Of a DNA stretch of 64,000 nucleotides, positions 35,064-44,421 are shown in pieces. Source of the stretch: Prolixibacteraceae bacterium. GTDB lineage: Bacteria; Bacteroidota; Bacteroidia; Bacteroidales; Prolixibacteraceae. A model generated the notes under the pieces. That model was not told the DNA's origin. It ran no database searches and saw nothing but the letters and a program-made list of their open reading frames with translations. Both the position numbers and the translations under genes were made by a program. Within the stretch, counting starts at the first letter, position 1; each line of letters opens with the position of its first letter. Where the stretch lies: NCBI GenBank assembly GCA_019163175.1, contig JAFLKN010000001.1, forward strand, positions 1 through 64,000, written 5' to 3'.

Positions 35064-36097
35064 ACCAACCGTACAATAAGTTTCAGGCCGTATCGAAGAA
35101 AACCATCCGCACAGCAATCCTACTGCTTTTGTTGTTGCTTTCGTCTGGTACCCTGTTTTATTGGGCCTATGAACAGTACCCGCTGATCGATGCATTCTTC
35201 ATGACCATCATTACCATTTCAACGGTAGGTTTTGGCATGATCCATCCACTGTCGGATACCGGAAAGCTTTTTACTTCCGCATTAATCATGTTCAGTTTAG
35301 GAAGTTTAGCCTGGGTTGGATCAAATCTGGCCAGGTTTATTTTCGACGGTGAATTAAAAGAATATCTAAAAACATACCGCGTGGACAAAAAAATCATGAA
35401 ACTGAAAGACCATACTATTATTATTGGGTATGGACGAAACGGAGAGCAGGCTGCAATGGAACTCCGTGATTCCGGCGTTGACTTTGTGGTTATTGACAAA
35501 CGTGAAAACGTGATTAGTCGTGTTCGTGAAGACGAAAATTTATTGTACATCCGTGGCGATGCAACCCACGAAGAAGTACTTCATCAGGCACGGATAGAGC
35601 ATGCAAAAGCACTGATTGCCACAACCCCCAACGATGCTGACAATGTGTTTGTCGTGCTCACTGCCCGAAGCATAAATCCGGGGCTGAAAATTATTAGCCG
35701 GGCTTCAGAAATTGAATCAATTACCAAACTTCGACGTGCAGGAGCTACAAATGTAATTATGCCCGAACGCATAGGCGGGCAACGCATGGCCAAGCTTGTT
35801 ACTCAGCCCGATGTGGTGGAGTTTGTGGAATACATCCTGCTGCAAAAAAGTAACGATGTGAGCCTCGAAGAAATTTCATGCACCCACATGGCAACCTGTT
35901 TTGTAAATAAAGCCCTGAAAATTTTACAGGCAAAAGACAAATCAGGGATTAACATCATTGGCATCAAAATCAGTGGTGCCAAATACGTGTTCAATCCTGA
36001 TCCGGAACTGACACTCAGTCGTGGAGATCAACTTTTTGTCTTGGGATCTCCTGTTCAAATCAAGGAGTTCAGGAATCTGCTGGAGAATCAAAAATAG
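35060..36097 (+). CDS. Potassium channel with RCK (TrkA-N/TrkA-C) regulatory domain
   Basis: A 345-residue membrane protein starting at ATG 35060, which overlaps the previous stop; an upstream ATG (35003) would extend 19 residues into DUF2851. Transmembrane helix 1 is about 17-35, the pore helix and selectivity filter ITISTVGFG end at residue 59, and helix 2 is about 71-92. Then comes a TrkA-N Rossmann domain (IIIGYGRNGEQAA, from about 119) and a TrkA-C domain (about 260-345). The two-helix plus RCK plan is that of MthK-like K+ channels, gated by nucleotide or ions in the cytoplasm. The filter TVGFG is K+-selective. Confidence 0.88.
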   Translation: MNQPYNKFQAVSKKTIRTAILLLLLLLSSGTLFYWAYEQYPLIDAFFMTIITISTVGFGMIHPLSDTGKLFTSALIMFSLGSLAWVGSNLARFIFDGELKEYLKTYRVDKKIMKLKDHTIIIGYGRNGEQAAMELRDSGVDFVVIDKRENVISRVREDENLLYIRGDATHEEVLHQARIEHAKALIATTPNDADNVFVVLTARSINPGLKIISRASEIESITKLRRAGATNVIMPERIGGQRMAKLVTQPDVVEFVEYILLQKSNDVSLEEISCTHMATCFVNKALKILQAKDKSGINIIGIKISGAKYVFNPDPELTLSRGDQLFVLGSPVQIKEFRNLLENQK

Positions 36098-36153
36098 TTA
36101 ATAACCAAGGTCGCTCAGTCATATTCGTTTAATTTCCACCTGGACCATCTCTT

Positions 36154-36795
36154 ATGAAAACTCTCTTCATCCTCATCCTCTTTGTTTTAGCCTGGCCATC
36201 AGATTTGTTTGCTCAATGGAAACGCGAATCCGGATTCGAAATTGGAATTGTTCTACCAGATTATACCGGAACTATTCAATACGACGATAAAATTGGTGCC
36301 TCATTGAAACTAGGTGCTTATCAAAGCTGGTTTAAACCTGAATCTACATTCAGTTTTAAGCCATTGGCAGGAATTAGTATTGAAAGATTGCAAATTGATA
36401 ACTTAAGTCGAGGAGGGCTCGGAGGTGGCAACAACTACAACGGAGCAATATGGAGTTTTAATGGAGAAATGGCAGCTTTGGCACAAATCCGAATTGCTAA
36501 AAGTCTATTTTTTTCAATTGGCCCTATGGGAAAATATCTACTTACAGATATTACAAAGGTGACGATAGGATGGTGGAGGGAAGGTTATGGCAGTGGAGAA
36601 AGCGAAACAAAAGGGTTCAATCGAGAATATTTTTATAAGCCTTCAATGGGTATAAAAGCAATGCTTATTGAGAAGAATGCAGGTAAACGAATCTTTTGGG
36701 GATTTTCAGCAGAAAAACTTTGGAAAAGTTCTGCTGAAAATTTTATTGATTTTACCAAAACCACAGAAGTTTCGCTTTATATCGGTCTTCGCTAA
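36154..36795 (+). CDS. Probable outer-membrane beta-barrel protein
   Basis: A 213-residue protein with a signal peptide (1-20, ending LFAQ). The mature part is rich in glycine, aromatic and alternating hydrophobic residues (FEIGIVLPDYTG, GASLKLGAYQSW, SLFFSIGPMGKYLL, FWGFSAEKLW), and ends SLYIGLR, which suits a small 8-stranded outer-membrane barrel. No specific family is recognised. It stands alone between the K+ channel gene and the sigma factor. Confidence 0.5.
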   Translation: MKTLFILILFVLAWPSDLFAQWKRESGFEIGIVLPDYTGTIQYDDKIGASLKLGAYQSWFKPESTFSFKPLAGISIERLQIDNLSRGGLGGGNNYNGAIWSFNGEMAALAQIRIAKSLFFSIGPMGKYLLTDITKVTIGWWREGYGSGESETKGFNREYFYKPSMGIKAMLIEKNAGKRIFWGFSAEKLWKSSAENFIDFTKTTEVSLYIGLR

Positions 36796-36958
36796 ATTCG
36801 ATCCAGAAAATGAAACTTTTGAACTGTTTACTATACCAATGTTAAGATTCCTTCAATAACCCGTTGCTTCCTTTTCAGGAATTGTGTAACTATGCAAGCT
36901 GAATAATTTATTAAAAGCCCCCTTTTAGTAAATACTGATTATTAGATTATTCAATTCT

Positions 36959-37570
36959 ATGTACCTAACTAGCTCCATTGAAAAAGAAGTTTTGGAGAAT
37001 TTAAAAAATGGCGACCCAAATGCTTTTGAGTCGGTTTTTAAGTTCTGGTATGAGCCATTGGTGCATTTTGCCGATGAATATATCTCCGATCTTGAATCGG
37101 CTCGAAATATTGTCCAGAATATTTTCATGCGCTTGTGGGAAAAGCATACTTTGGTTGATCCGGATTCGAACCTGAAAGCATATCTTTATATGGCTACCCG
37201 AAATGCCTGCCTGTCGCACATGCGTCACCTTAGGGTTGAGACTGCCTATTTCGAAAAATCATTGCATAACAATGACAATCTTCAGCTCAACTACGATGCT
37301 CTGGAAGAATTAAATATCGATCAGATTGACTTTTCGCAGCTCGAAAAACTTATTCGGGAAACCATTGAATCACTTCCGGAAAGATGCCGCGAAGTTTTTA
37401 TTATGAGCCGTTACCAGGAAATGAAAAATAAGGAGATTGCGTTGAAGCTGGATATCACCGTTAAAGCAGTTGAAGCGAATATTACCCGGGCGCTCACTAA
37501 GCTACGCGAGAACACGAAAGATTACCTTCCCGAACTGGTTTTTTTCTTACTTTTTAACACACGGTTTTAA
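36959..37570 (+). CDS. ECF RNA polymerase sigma-70 factor (FecI-like)
   Basis: A 203-residue sigma factor with region 2 (NAFESVFKFWYEPLVHFADEYISDLESARNIVQNIFMRLWE, about 15-60) and region 4 (LPERCREVFIMSRYQEMKNKEIALKLDITVKAVEANITRAL, about 140-185). It is of the Bacteroidota FecI-like type. The following genes encode FecR anti-sigma and an STN-containing SusC, the standard trans-envelope signalling set, so it very likely drives the SusC-SusD genes when the ligand is bound. Confidence 0.9.
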   Translation: MYLTSSIEKEVLENLKNGDPNAFESVFKFWYEPLVHFADEYISDLESARNIVQNIFMRLWEKHTLVDPDSNLKAYLYMATRNACLSHMRHLRVETAYFEKSLHNNDNLQLNYDALEELNIDQIDFSQLEKLIRETIESLPERCREVFIMSRYQEMKNKEIALKLDITVKAVEANITRALTKLRENTKDYLPELVFFLLFNTRF

Positions 37571-37678
37571 GCAAAAATTAGTTTTCACCCTTCATTTTAA
37601 TTCTTTTTAGTTTTTTTTCAAACTTTCGTATAGGGTTTGTTTTTGCTTGTGCGTATTACTCTAAATCAACCCAAAATA

Positions 37679-38683
37679 ATGGAACAAGATCAACTCATAA
37701 AATTTATTACAGGGAATCTGGACGAGAACGAGGCGAAGGATGTCAGAACCTGGATTAATGCTGATGAGGCAAATAAACGTGAATTTATCCGATTAAAAAA
37801 CATCCATGCATTCGCTTCCGAAGGGAAACATAAGTTAAAGATAGACGAAGATTTTCTGCAGCTAAACCGACAAATTAAACAAATATCCAAACCAACTAAA
37901 TCAGTAAATCTTGGAAGCTACCTGAAATATGCAGCCATTTTGATTGTTGCACTATTTATAGGATTTTTTGCTTCCGAACGTCGGTATTCTTTTTCTTCCG
38001 ACCAAACCAATGAAGAATGTAACGAGTTCTATTCACCCGAAGGTCAGATTTCCGAATTTAAATTAATCGACGGGACCAGGGTGTGGTTGAATTCAGGCAC
38101 CCGGATCAAAGTTCCGGTAAGTTTTAATGCCAAACACCGTATTCTTTTTATGGAGGGCGAAGCTTTTTTTGAGGTTACCAAAAATCCAAAATATCCATTT
38201 TTTGTTCATACTGAAGCGTTGTCTGTCAGAGTTATGGGTACATCATTTAATGTAAGTGCCTATCATTCTGAAGAAAATTCAGAAATAACTTTGATTGAAG
38301 GTAAAGTAGGCATAAAGGAAAGAAACGGACAGCGGTTGGCCATGCTACTTCCAGGTCAACAATTGGTTTATGATAAGGCTAACCGGTCTAAATTAAGAAG
38401 ATTAGTAGATACTTCGCCCTACGAGGCATGGAGGGACGGTAAAATGATTTTTAAAGATCGTTCGCTTGAATATATTTCAGAACGACTTGAACGTTGGTAC
38501 AATGTTGAAATTGATTTTAAGGAAGAGACGATTAGCCAGTTAAAATTTACAGGAACAATTCTAAAAAGCAAACCATTGAGCCAGGTGCTCGAAGTAATTA
38601 CACTTTCGGCACCTATCCGATTCGAAATACAGGTAAATCCCGATCAAAAAAATAAAGTAATGTTGTATTCATTAAAAAAATAA
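37679..38683 (+). CDS. FecR family anti-sigma factor
   Basis: A 334-residue inner-membrane protein starting at ATG 37679 (an in-frame TTG at 37637 is less likely). The cytoplasmic N-terminus (1-78) should bind the sigma factor. One transmembrane helix (about 80-98, AAILIVALFIGFFA) is followed by a periplasmic FecR domain (EFKLIDGTRVWLNSGTRIKVP, VMGTSFNVSAYHSE) and a C-terminal domain that likely contacts the STN domain of the SusC protein. It lies 108 bases after the sigma gene, with a T-rich gap. Confidence 0.9.
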   Translation: MEQDQLIKFITGNLDENEAKDVRTWINADEANKREFIRLKNIHAFASEGKHKLKIDEDFLQLNRQIKQISKPTKSVNLGSYLKYAAILIVALFIGFFASERRYSFSSDQTNEECNEFYSPEGQISEFKLIDGTRVWLNSGTRIKVPVSFNAKHRILFMEGEAFFEVTKNPKYPFFVHTEALSVRVMGTSFNVSAYHSEENSEITLIEGKVGIKERNGQRLAMLLPGQQLVYDKANRSKLRRLVDTSPYEAWRDGKMIFKDRSLEYISERLERWYNVEIDFKEETISQLKFTGTILKSKPLSQVLEVITLSAPIRFEIQVNPDQKNKVMLYSLKK

Positions 38684-38711
38684 TAAGCATGAAGTAATGG
38701 TAAAATAAAAA

Positions 38712-38776
38712 AGGTAGGATGCTCCAACACCCTACCTGTCAAATTATTAACATTATGTCTTACTCCAATAAGACAT
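38712..38776 (+). promoter_or_regulatory. Two hairpins in the SusC leader
   Basis: AGGTAGG (38712-38718) pairs with CCTACCT (38731-38737), and ATGTCTTA (38755-38762) pairs with TAAGACAT (38769-38776) around CTCCAA. They lie between the FecR stop and the SusC start. Neither has a T-run. They could be RNA processing, regulatory or binding sites acting on SusC expression. Confidence 0.45.
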
Positions 38777-38805
38777 TTAGTAATTAACTTTAACATTTCA
38801 AATTT

Positions 38806-41800
38806 ATGAAAAAAAAGTGTAATCCGACCGGTTTAGTATTAAACCGGCAAAAACTAATTCGCTACATGAAACTAACGATTTTTTTCGTTTTGGTGGGTTT
38901 ATTGTCGGTGAGTGCAGCAAGCTACTCCCAGAACACCAAACTAAATCTCAAGGTGGAAAATGCCTCCATCACCGACTTCTTCTCGAAAGTAGAAGATGTG
39001 AGTGAGTTTTATTTCTTTTTTAAAAATGACGCGGTAAACATCTCGAAGAAAATCAATCTGGATGTTAAAAATCAGTCGATTGATAAAATTCTTGATCTGG
39101 TATTAGCCGACACTGAATTGAAGTACAAAATTGTTGATCGTTACATCGTCATCTCTAACAATATGGAGCGTGATGGAAATATGTTTCTTCAGCAGCAACA
39201 GGATTTCAACGTCAAAGGTGCTGTAAAATCTCAGAGTGGAGAATCGTTGCCCGGAGTTACTGTTTCGGTTAAAGGGACTACTATGGGAACCATAACTGAT
39301 GTGAATGGAAACTACAACCTGAATGTTCCAAATGGTACTTCTACACTATTGTTCTCGTTTGTGGGATTAAAATCTCAGGAAATGAGCATCAACAATCGCA
39401 CAACAATTAATATAACCATGGAAGAAGAATCCATTGGACTTGAAGAGGTTGTTGCTGTTGGATATGGTGTAGTTAAAAAACGTGACCTTACCGGTGCTGT
39501 TGCATCAGTAAAATCAGAACGCCTTGAAAATGAAAAACCTCAATCGGTTCAAGACATCCTTCGTGGAAACATTGCTGGTTTAAGTGTTGGTTTTTCGAGT
39601 TTAGCCAAAGGTGGTGGCGATTTCGAAATTCGCGGCGACAATACTCTTAAAACCTCATCATCTCCATTGATCGTTCTTGATGGAGTGATCTATCAGGGCG
39701 GTTTGGAAGATGTCAATCCCACTGATATTGAAACCATCGACGTATTAAAGGATGCATCTTCTTCAGCTGTTTATGGAGCAAGAGCTGCCAATGGCGTTAT
39801 TATTATTACTACTAAAAAGGGGAAACAGGGCAAACCAATGATCAATGTTTCATCAAGTGTTGGAGTGGCCACAATGGCAACTCTTCAGGATGTGCATGAT
39901 CCTTATGACTTTATCAACTGGCGTACAGATGTAATGAAATCATTAAATTATTACAATGCCGCTACCAACCAAAAGCTATATAAATTTGATGACCCTACTA
40001 AATTGCCTGAAGGGGTAACCGAAGCTATGTGGAGAGATGGTTCAACCGGAGAATTACTTGACATTTGGTTGCCTCGGCTTGGATTACTTCCTGTTGAGGT
40101 GAAGAATTACAAAGCTGGAACACCCACCAACTGGAAAGATATGGTTTTCCAAAACGGAATACGGCAAGATCACAACCTTTCTTTATCTGGGAAAAAGGAT
40201 GAGATTACTTACTATTGGTCTTTAGGATACAACAGCAACGAGGGTGTAATTGTAGGCGATGACTTTAAAACCATTCGTAGCCGTATTAATCTCGATGCAA
40301 AAGTAACCGACTGGTTAAGCGTTGGAATCAACACTCAATTTGCCAACCGCGACGAAAGTGCCATTAGAGCAGCCTGGGGACAAATTGTATCTAACTCGCC
40401 ATGGGGTTCCATTTATAAAGACGATGGCGTAACACTGAGAATCAGTCCTGTAGATGACTTAGGCCGCGGAGCAAAACATCCGTTGTACGACAAAATGTTT
40501 CAAAGCCGCCGAAAAATTTATAACACTTTAATCAGCAATCTATACGCTAAGGTCACCTTACCACTAGGCATAACCTACCAAATGAACTTTGCGCCACGAT
40601 CAGAATGGTACGAATACATGAACCACCAATCAGCTTTACACGAAGAATGGGCAAAGTTCGGAGGACAGGCTAACCGCGAACAAAGCAGAGTATATAGCTG
40701 GCAACTCGACCATTTGGTAAAGTGGAATAAAACATTCAATAAACTTCATACGGTTGACGTTACCTTACTGGCCAATGCAGAAAAGTATCAAAGCTGGCAG
40801 AATGCCATGTCAACTCAGGGATTCTCGCCAACCGATGCATTGGGATATCACAATATGTCGGCAGGTAAAAGTGCGTCAAACAGTATCTCCAGCAACGACG
40901 AATACAGCACCGGCGATGCTTTAATGGCTCGTCTTTTCTATTCGTTCAATAATAAATACATGTTAACCCTATCTGTTCGTCGTGATGGATACTCTGCTTT
41001 TGGTCTTCGGAATCCACGTGGAACATTCCCTTCTGCAGCTTTGGGATGGGTTATCTCTGACGAAGAATTCTTTAAAAACGATGTTCTTACCTATACCAAA
41101 CTTCGCTTATCGTATGGCGAAAACGGAAACCGTGAAGTAGGACGTTACGACGCACTATCTTCAATGAGCATTGGAAAATATCCTTACCAATCCATTTCAG
41201 GAACAATTTATGAAAGTAACCAGCTTTATGTGAACCGCATGGCTAACCCTAATCTGAAATGGGAAAAAGGTCGTGCGTTGAATATTGGTTTGGATTATGG
41301 CTTGTGGGGTGGCAAAATTGATGGGTCGATCGAGTATTATAAAATGAATACGCTTGATCTGTTGGTTGATCGCAAACTGCCCGATTTGCTTGGATTCAGT
41401 TCGGTTGCCACCAATCTTGGTGAATTGGAAAACAATGGTTTTGAATTTACAGTGAATGCCAGAATTATGAATCGTGAAAATTTCAAATGGCAAAGCTCAC
41501 TGAACATCGCTTACAACAAAAACAAAATTGTTCATCTATATGGCGACATGGTTGATGTAAAAGATGCTCAGGGTAATGTGATTGGTCAAAAAGAAGGCGA
41601 CGATACTGCAAACAGGTGGTTTATCGGCCAACCGATCAGCCAGATTTGGGAGCCTAAGATTTTAGGCGTTTGGCAAAAAGGAGAAGAAGTAGAAGCTGCA
41701 AAATATGGACAATACCCAGGAGACTTCAAACTGGAAGACGTTGACAATAGCGGAAAAATCAATCAGCTCGACAACCAATTCCAGGGACAGACCGAACCTT

Positions 41801-42273
41801 TGTACCGCTGGAATATGCGTCAGGAGTTTAATATTTATAAAAACTTCGACCTTTCGCTTTCATTTTACTCTAACTGGGGGCACTACGGAACTTACAATGT
41901 CGCCAAAAACCGTGATGGTTTCCCTGAACGTGTTAATGCTTATGTGACCCCATACTGGACTCCTGAAAATCCAACTACTGATTACGCACGCATCTATTCA
42001 AACGAAGGCGGCGCTGTATTTAATGTATGGAGAAAACGTTCATTTATCCGTTTCGACAACATCAGTCTCGCATACACAGTTCCGAGAGCCATTGTACAGA
42101 AAGCAGATATCAGTAATCTGAAAATATTTGCAACAGTAAGAAATGTGGCTTATTGGGCTCCGGAATGGAAATTCTGGGATCCGGAACAATACCGCAATCC
42201 GGACGACAATAACAACTATACCAATGGTCCTTCTCCCCGCATTTTCACTTTCGGTGTAAACATAACTCTGTAA
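38806..42273 (+). CDS. SusC/RagA family TonB-linked outer membrane transporter with STN domain
   Basis: An 1155-residue transporter. It has a long N-terminus with signal helix 21-41, STN domain (45-118), carboxypeptidase-regulatory-like domain (about 133-200, KGAVKSQSGESLPGVTVSVKGT), plug with the SusC signature IDVLKDASSSAVYGARAANGVIIITTKKG, and a barrel to the C-terminal PRIFTFGVNITL. It imports an oligomer with SusD as lid, driven by TonB. The STN domain links it to the FecR/sigma pair encoded just upstream. The ligand is unknown, as no degradative enzyme gene is adjacent. An internal ATG at residue 21 is an alternative start. Confidence 0.94.
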   Translation: MKKKCNPTGLVLNRQKLIRYMKLTIFFVLVGLLSVSAASYSQNTKLNLKVENASITDFFSKVEDVSEFYFFFKNDAVNISKKINLDVKNQSIDKILDLVLADTELKYKIVDRYIVISNNMERDGNMFLQQQQDFNVKGAVKSQSGESLPGVTVSVKGTTMGTITDVNGNYNLNVPNGTSTLLFSFVGLKSQEMSINNRTTINITMEEESIGLEEVVAVGYGVVKKRDLTGAVASVKSERLENEKPQSVQDILRGNIAGLSVGFSSLAKGGGDFEIRGDNTLKTSSSPLIVLDGVIYQGGLEDVNPTDIETIDVLKDASSSAVYGARAANGVIIITTKKGKQGKPMINVSSSVGVATMATLQDVHDPYDFINWRTDVMKSLNYYNAATNQKLYKFDDPTKLPEGVTEAMWRDGSTGELLDIWLPRLGLLPVEVKNYKAGTPTNWKDMVFQNGIRQDHNLSLSGKKDEITYYWSLGYNSNEGVIVGDDFKTIRSRINLDAKVTDWLSVGINTQFANRDESAIRAAWGQIVSNSPWGSIYKDDGVTLRISPVDDLGRGAKHPLYDKMFQSRRKIYNTLISNLYAKVTLPLGITYQMNFAPRSEWYEYMNHQSALHEEWAKFGGQANREQSRVYSWQLDHLVKWNKTFNKLHTVDVTLLANAEKYQSWQNAMSTQGFSPTDALGYHNMSAGKSASNSISSNDEYSTGDALMARLFYSFNNKYMLTLSVRRDGYSAFGLRNPRGTFPSAALGWVISDEEFFKNDVLTYTKLRLSYGENGNREVGRYDALSSMSIGKYPYQSISGTIYESNQLYVNRMANPNLKWEKGRALNIGLDYGLWGGKIDGSIEYYKMNTLDLLVDRKLPDLLGFSSVATNLGELENNGFEFTVNARIMNRENFKWQSSLNIAYNKNKIVHLYGDMVDVKDAQGNVIGQKEGDDTANRWFIGQPISQIWEPKILGVWQKGEEVEAAKYGQYPGDFKLEDVDNSGKINQLDNQFQGQTEPLYRWNMRQEFNIYKNFDLSLSFYSNWGHYGTYNVAKNRDGFPERVNAYVTPYWTPENPTTDYARIYSNEGGAVFNVWRKRSFIRFDNISLAYTVPRAIVQKADISNLKIFATVRNVAYWAPEWKFWDPEQYRNPDDNNNYTNGPSPRIFTFGVNITL

Positions 42274-42297
42274 TTCACTATAAAAAGCATAGATCAT

Positions 42298-44178
42298 ATG
42301 AACTCAAAATATATAAAATCATTTTTTAGAATACTGCTTTTCATACCGTTAACATTAGGAATGGTGAATTGCAGTGAAGCATGGCTCGAACCAAAACCAC
42401 TTTCGATCTTCACTCCCGAAAACGCGTTCGTTGATGCCCGTGGAATGTATGGAGCATTAACTGCATGTGAACGAAACATTCGATACGAATTTTACAGTGA
42501 TGGCGCTCCAATGATTACAGAACTTCTGTTTTCAGAAGTTTGTGTGGAAGGTACGACCGACAAGCCGGGACCGGCAATGAATATGAACATCCAAATTACA
42601 CCAAGTTCTCAATTGAATCACGTTGACTACAACCGTATTGGCTGGTATTGGCTGGAAACTTACAACGGTATTAAATATGCCAATGTGGTAATTTCGCGCA
42701 TCGACCAAACCAAATTTGCGACCGAAGCCGAACGTAACGCTGTATTGGGGGCAGCATATTTTCACCGTGCTTACCGCTACTATCGTTTAACCCAGCAATT
42801 TGGTGATGTGCCTTTTATCGGCAAGGAAATTCTGGAACCGAAACTTGATTTGGCAACCACCAAGCGTGAAGTAATACTTCAAAAAATGAAAAAAGACATG
42901 GAGTTTGCATCAACATGGTGTCTGGATAATGCCGATCGCGGACGTGTAACCAAAGGTGCCTGTCAGCATTTATTGACCAAAATCAATCTGGCTTTGGGCG
43001 ACTTTGATGCTGCAATAACTTCTTCCAACGCATTAATTGATGGTGGCGTTTACAGTTTAATGAAAACTCCTTTTGGAGCTGTTCCGAAAGAAGAAGGAGA
43101 CTATCTGAGTAAACAAGGTATTGTTCGTGACGATGTTGTTTCGCGCCTGCACTGGTGGGCCAACAAAGCTATTGGAGCCAATAAGGAAGTACTGTTCATG
43201 GTCATGTCTAAAGAGGACCTGATTGATTCGCGTCTTGACCTTCAAATCATGCGCCAGGCAGTTCCATTCTGGGGAGTCTCTAACTCAAATTTCCTCAGAA
43301 CTCCTGATGGTAAAGGTCCAGGAACTTCAGATATTGCAGCTCAGGATATTAAGTTGGTTGAAACCTTTGGTCGCGGTATAGGACGTGCCCGTGGTACCAA
43401 TTATTCGACCCGTATGATCTGGGATGATCCCAACGATTTACGTCACAAAAAGGGAAACTGGATAAATATGGAAGACCTGGTTTATAATCACCCTAACCTG
43501 AAAACAAATCCTTACTACAATAAACCTTTGCAATTAAAAGACGCTGCCGGTAAAGTTTTAACCACCGACACCATTCGCAACTGGTTTGGCTGGCCACATT
43601 ACAAATTGTACAATCCGGATCCTCGCCGCATTCAGCCACAAGGTGGAGCTTACGACTGGTATGTTTTCCGTTTAGCTGAAACTTATCTATTACGCGCCGA
43701 AGCTTATTGGTGGAAAGGTGAATTTACTAAAGCGATGGCTGATGTGAATGCTATTCGTACCCGCGCTGGTGCAGCTCCTTATACCGATTTAGCTAAATTC
43801 GACATTGGAACCATTCTCGATGAACGTGCCCGCGAATTGTTCTGGGAAGAACCACGCAAAACAGAATTGAACCGCATTTCGTTCATTTTTGCAAAAACCG
43901 GTAAATCCTATAAAGGCAACACCTATTCAGTTGCTAATTTCGGAACCAAGAATTTCTACTTCGACCGGATTACCGAAAAAACAGATTGGTACAATAAAGG
44001 TGTAAAAGCCAACAATGGTCAGGAATATACCATGAGTGCATACCACGTTTTATGGCCTGTTCCGCAAAACTCAATCAGCTCTAATACACAGGGAGTTATC
44101 AATCAAAACTTCGGATACGACGGTTATACAAATAACGTACCTGCATTAACTGCCATTCCGGCTGAAGAAGATAATTAA
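42298..44178 (+). CDS. SusD/RagB family nutrient-binding lipoprotein
   Basis: A 626-residue lipoprotein with cysteine C25 (GMVNCSEAWLEPKPLS). It has the helical TPR-like SusD fold signs: AERNAVLGAAYFHRAYRYYRLTQQFGDVPFI (about 145-175), AETYLLRAEAYWWKGEFTKAMADVNAIRTRAGA near 460-490, then ILDERARELFWEEPRKTELNRI. It binds ligand on the cell surface and forms the lid of the SusC gene product, which precedes it by 24 bases. It is a little longer than the usual 500-600 residues. Confidence 0.92.
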   Translation: MNSKYIKSFFRILLFIPLTLGMVNCSEAWLEPKPLSIFTPENAFVDARGMYGALTACERNIRYEFYSDGAPMITELLFSEVCVEGTTDKPGPAMNMNIQITPSSQLNHVDYNRIGWYWLETYNGIKYANVVISRIDQTKFATEAERNAVLGAAYFHRAYRYYRLTQQFGDVPFIGKEILEPKLDLATTKREVILQKMKKDMEFASTWCLDNADRGRVTKGACQHLLTKINLALGDFDAAITSSNALIDGGVYSLMKTPFGAVPKEEGDYLSKQGIVRDDVVSRLHWWANKAIGANKEVLFMVMSKEDLIDSRLDLQIMRQAVPFWGVSNSNFLRTPDGKGPGTSDIAAQDIKLVETFGRGIGRARGTNYSTRMIWDDPNDLRHKKGNWINMEDLVYNHPNLKTNPYYNKPLQLKDAAGKVLTTDTIRNWFGWPHYKLYNPDPRRIQPQGGAYDWYVFRLAETYLLRAEAYWWKGEFTKAMADVNAIRTRAGAAPYTDLAKFDIGTILDERARELFWEEPRKTELNRISFIFAKTGKSYKGNTYSVANFGTKNFYFDRITEKTDWYNKGVKANNGQEYTMSAYHVLWPVPQNSISSNTQGVINQNFGYDGYTNNVPALTAIPAEEDN

Positions 44179-44200
44179 TCTCCGCGATAATTATTATCCG

Positions 44201-44240
44201 AAAGGGCTGTAAGTCAATCGACTTACAGCCCTTTCTTTTT
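44201..44240 (+). terminator. Rho-independent terminator after SusD
   Basis: AAAGGGCTGTAAGTC (44201-44215) and GACTTACAGCCCTTT (44220-44234) form a perfect 15-bp stem with loop AATC, followed by C and five T. It separates the SusCD genes from the fasciclin gene. Confidence 0.9.
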
Positions 44241-44421
44241 GCAATAGCTGAAAAATCTATTTATTTTTATTTAAACTTACGCAATAGTCTATAAAACAGA
44301 TGATTAAAAAATAAATATTAATTTTTGTTTAAGTATTTTCATATTTATTTAAACAAAAACAAAAGAATAATCGTTTACAGATTGAATTTAAAACATTTAA
44401 AACAATCTAAATTATTTAGCC

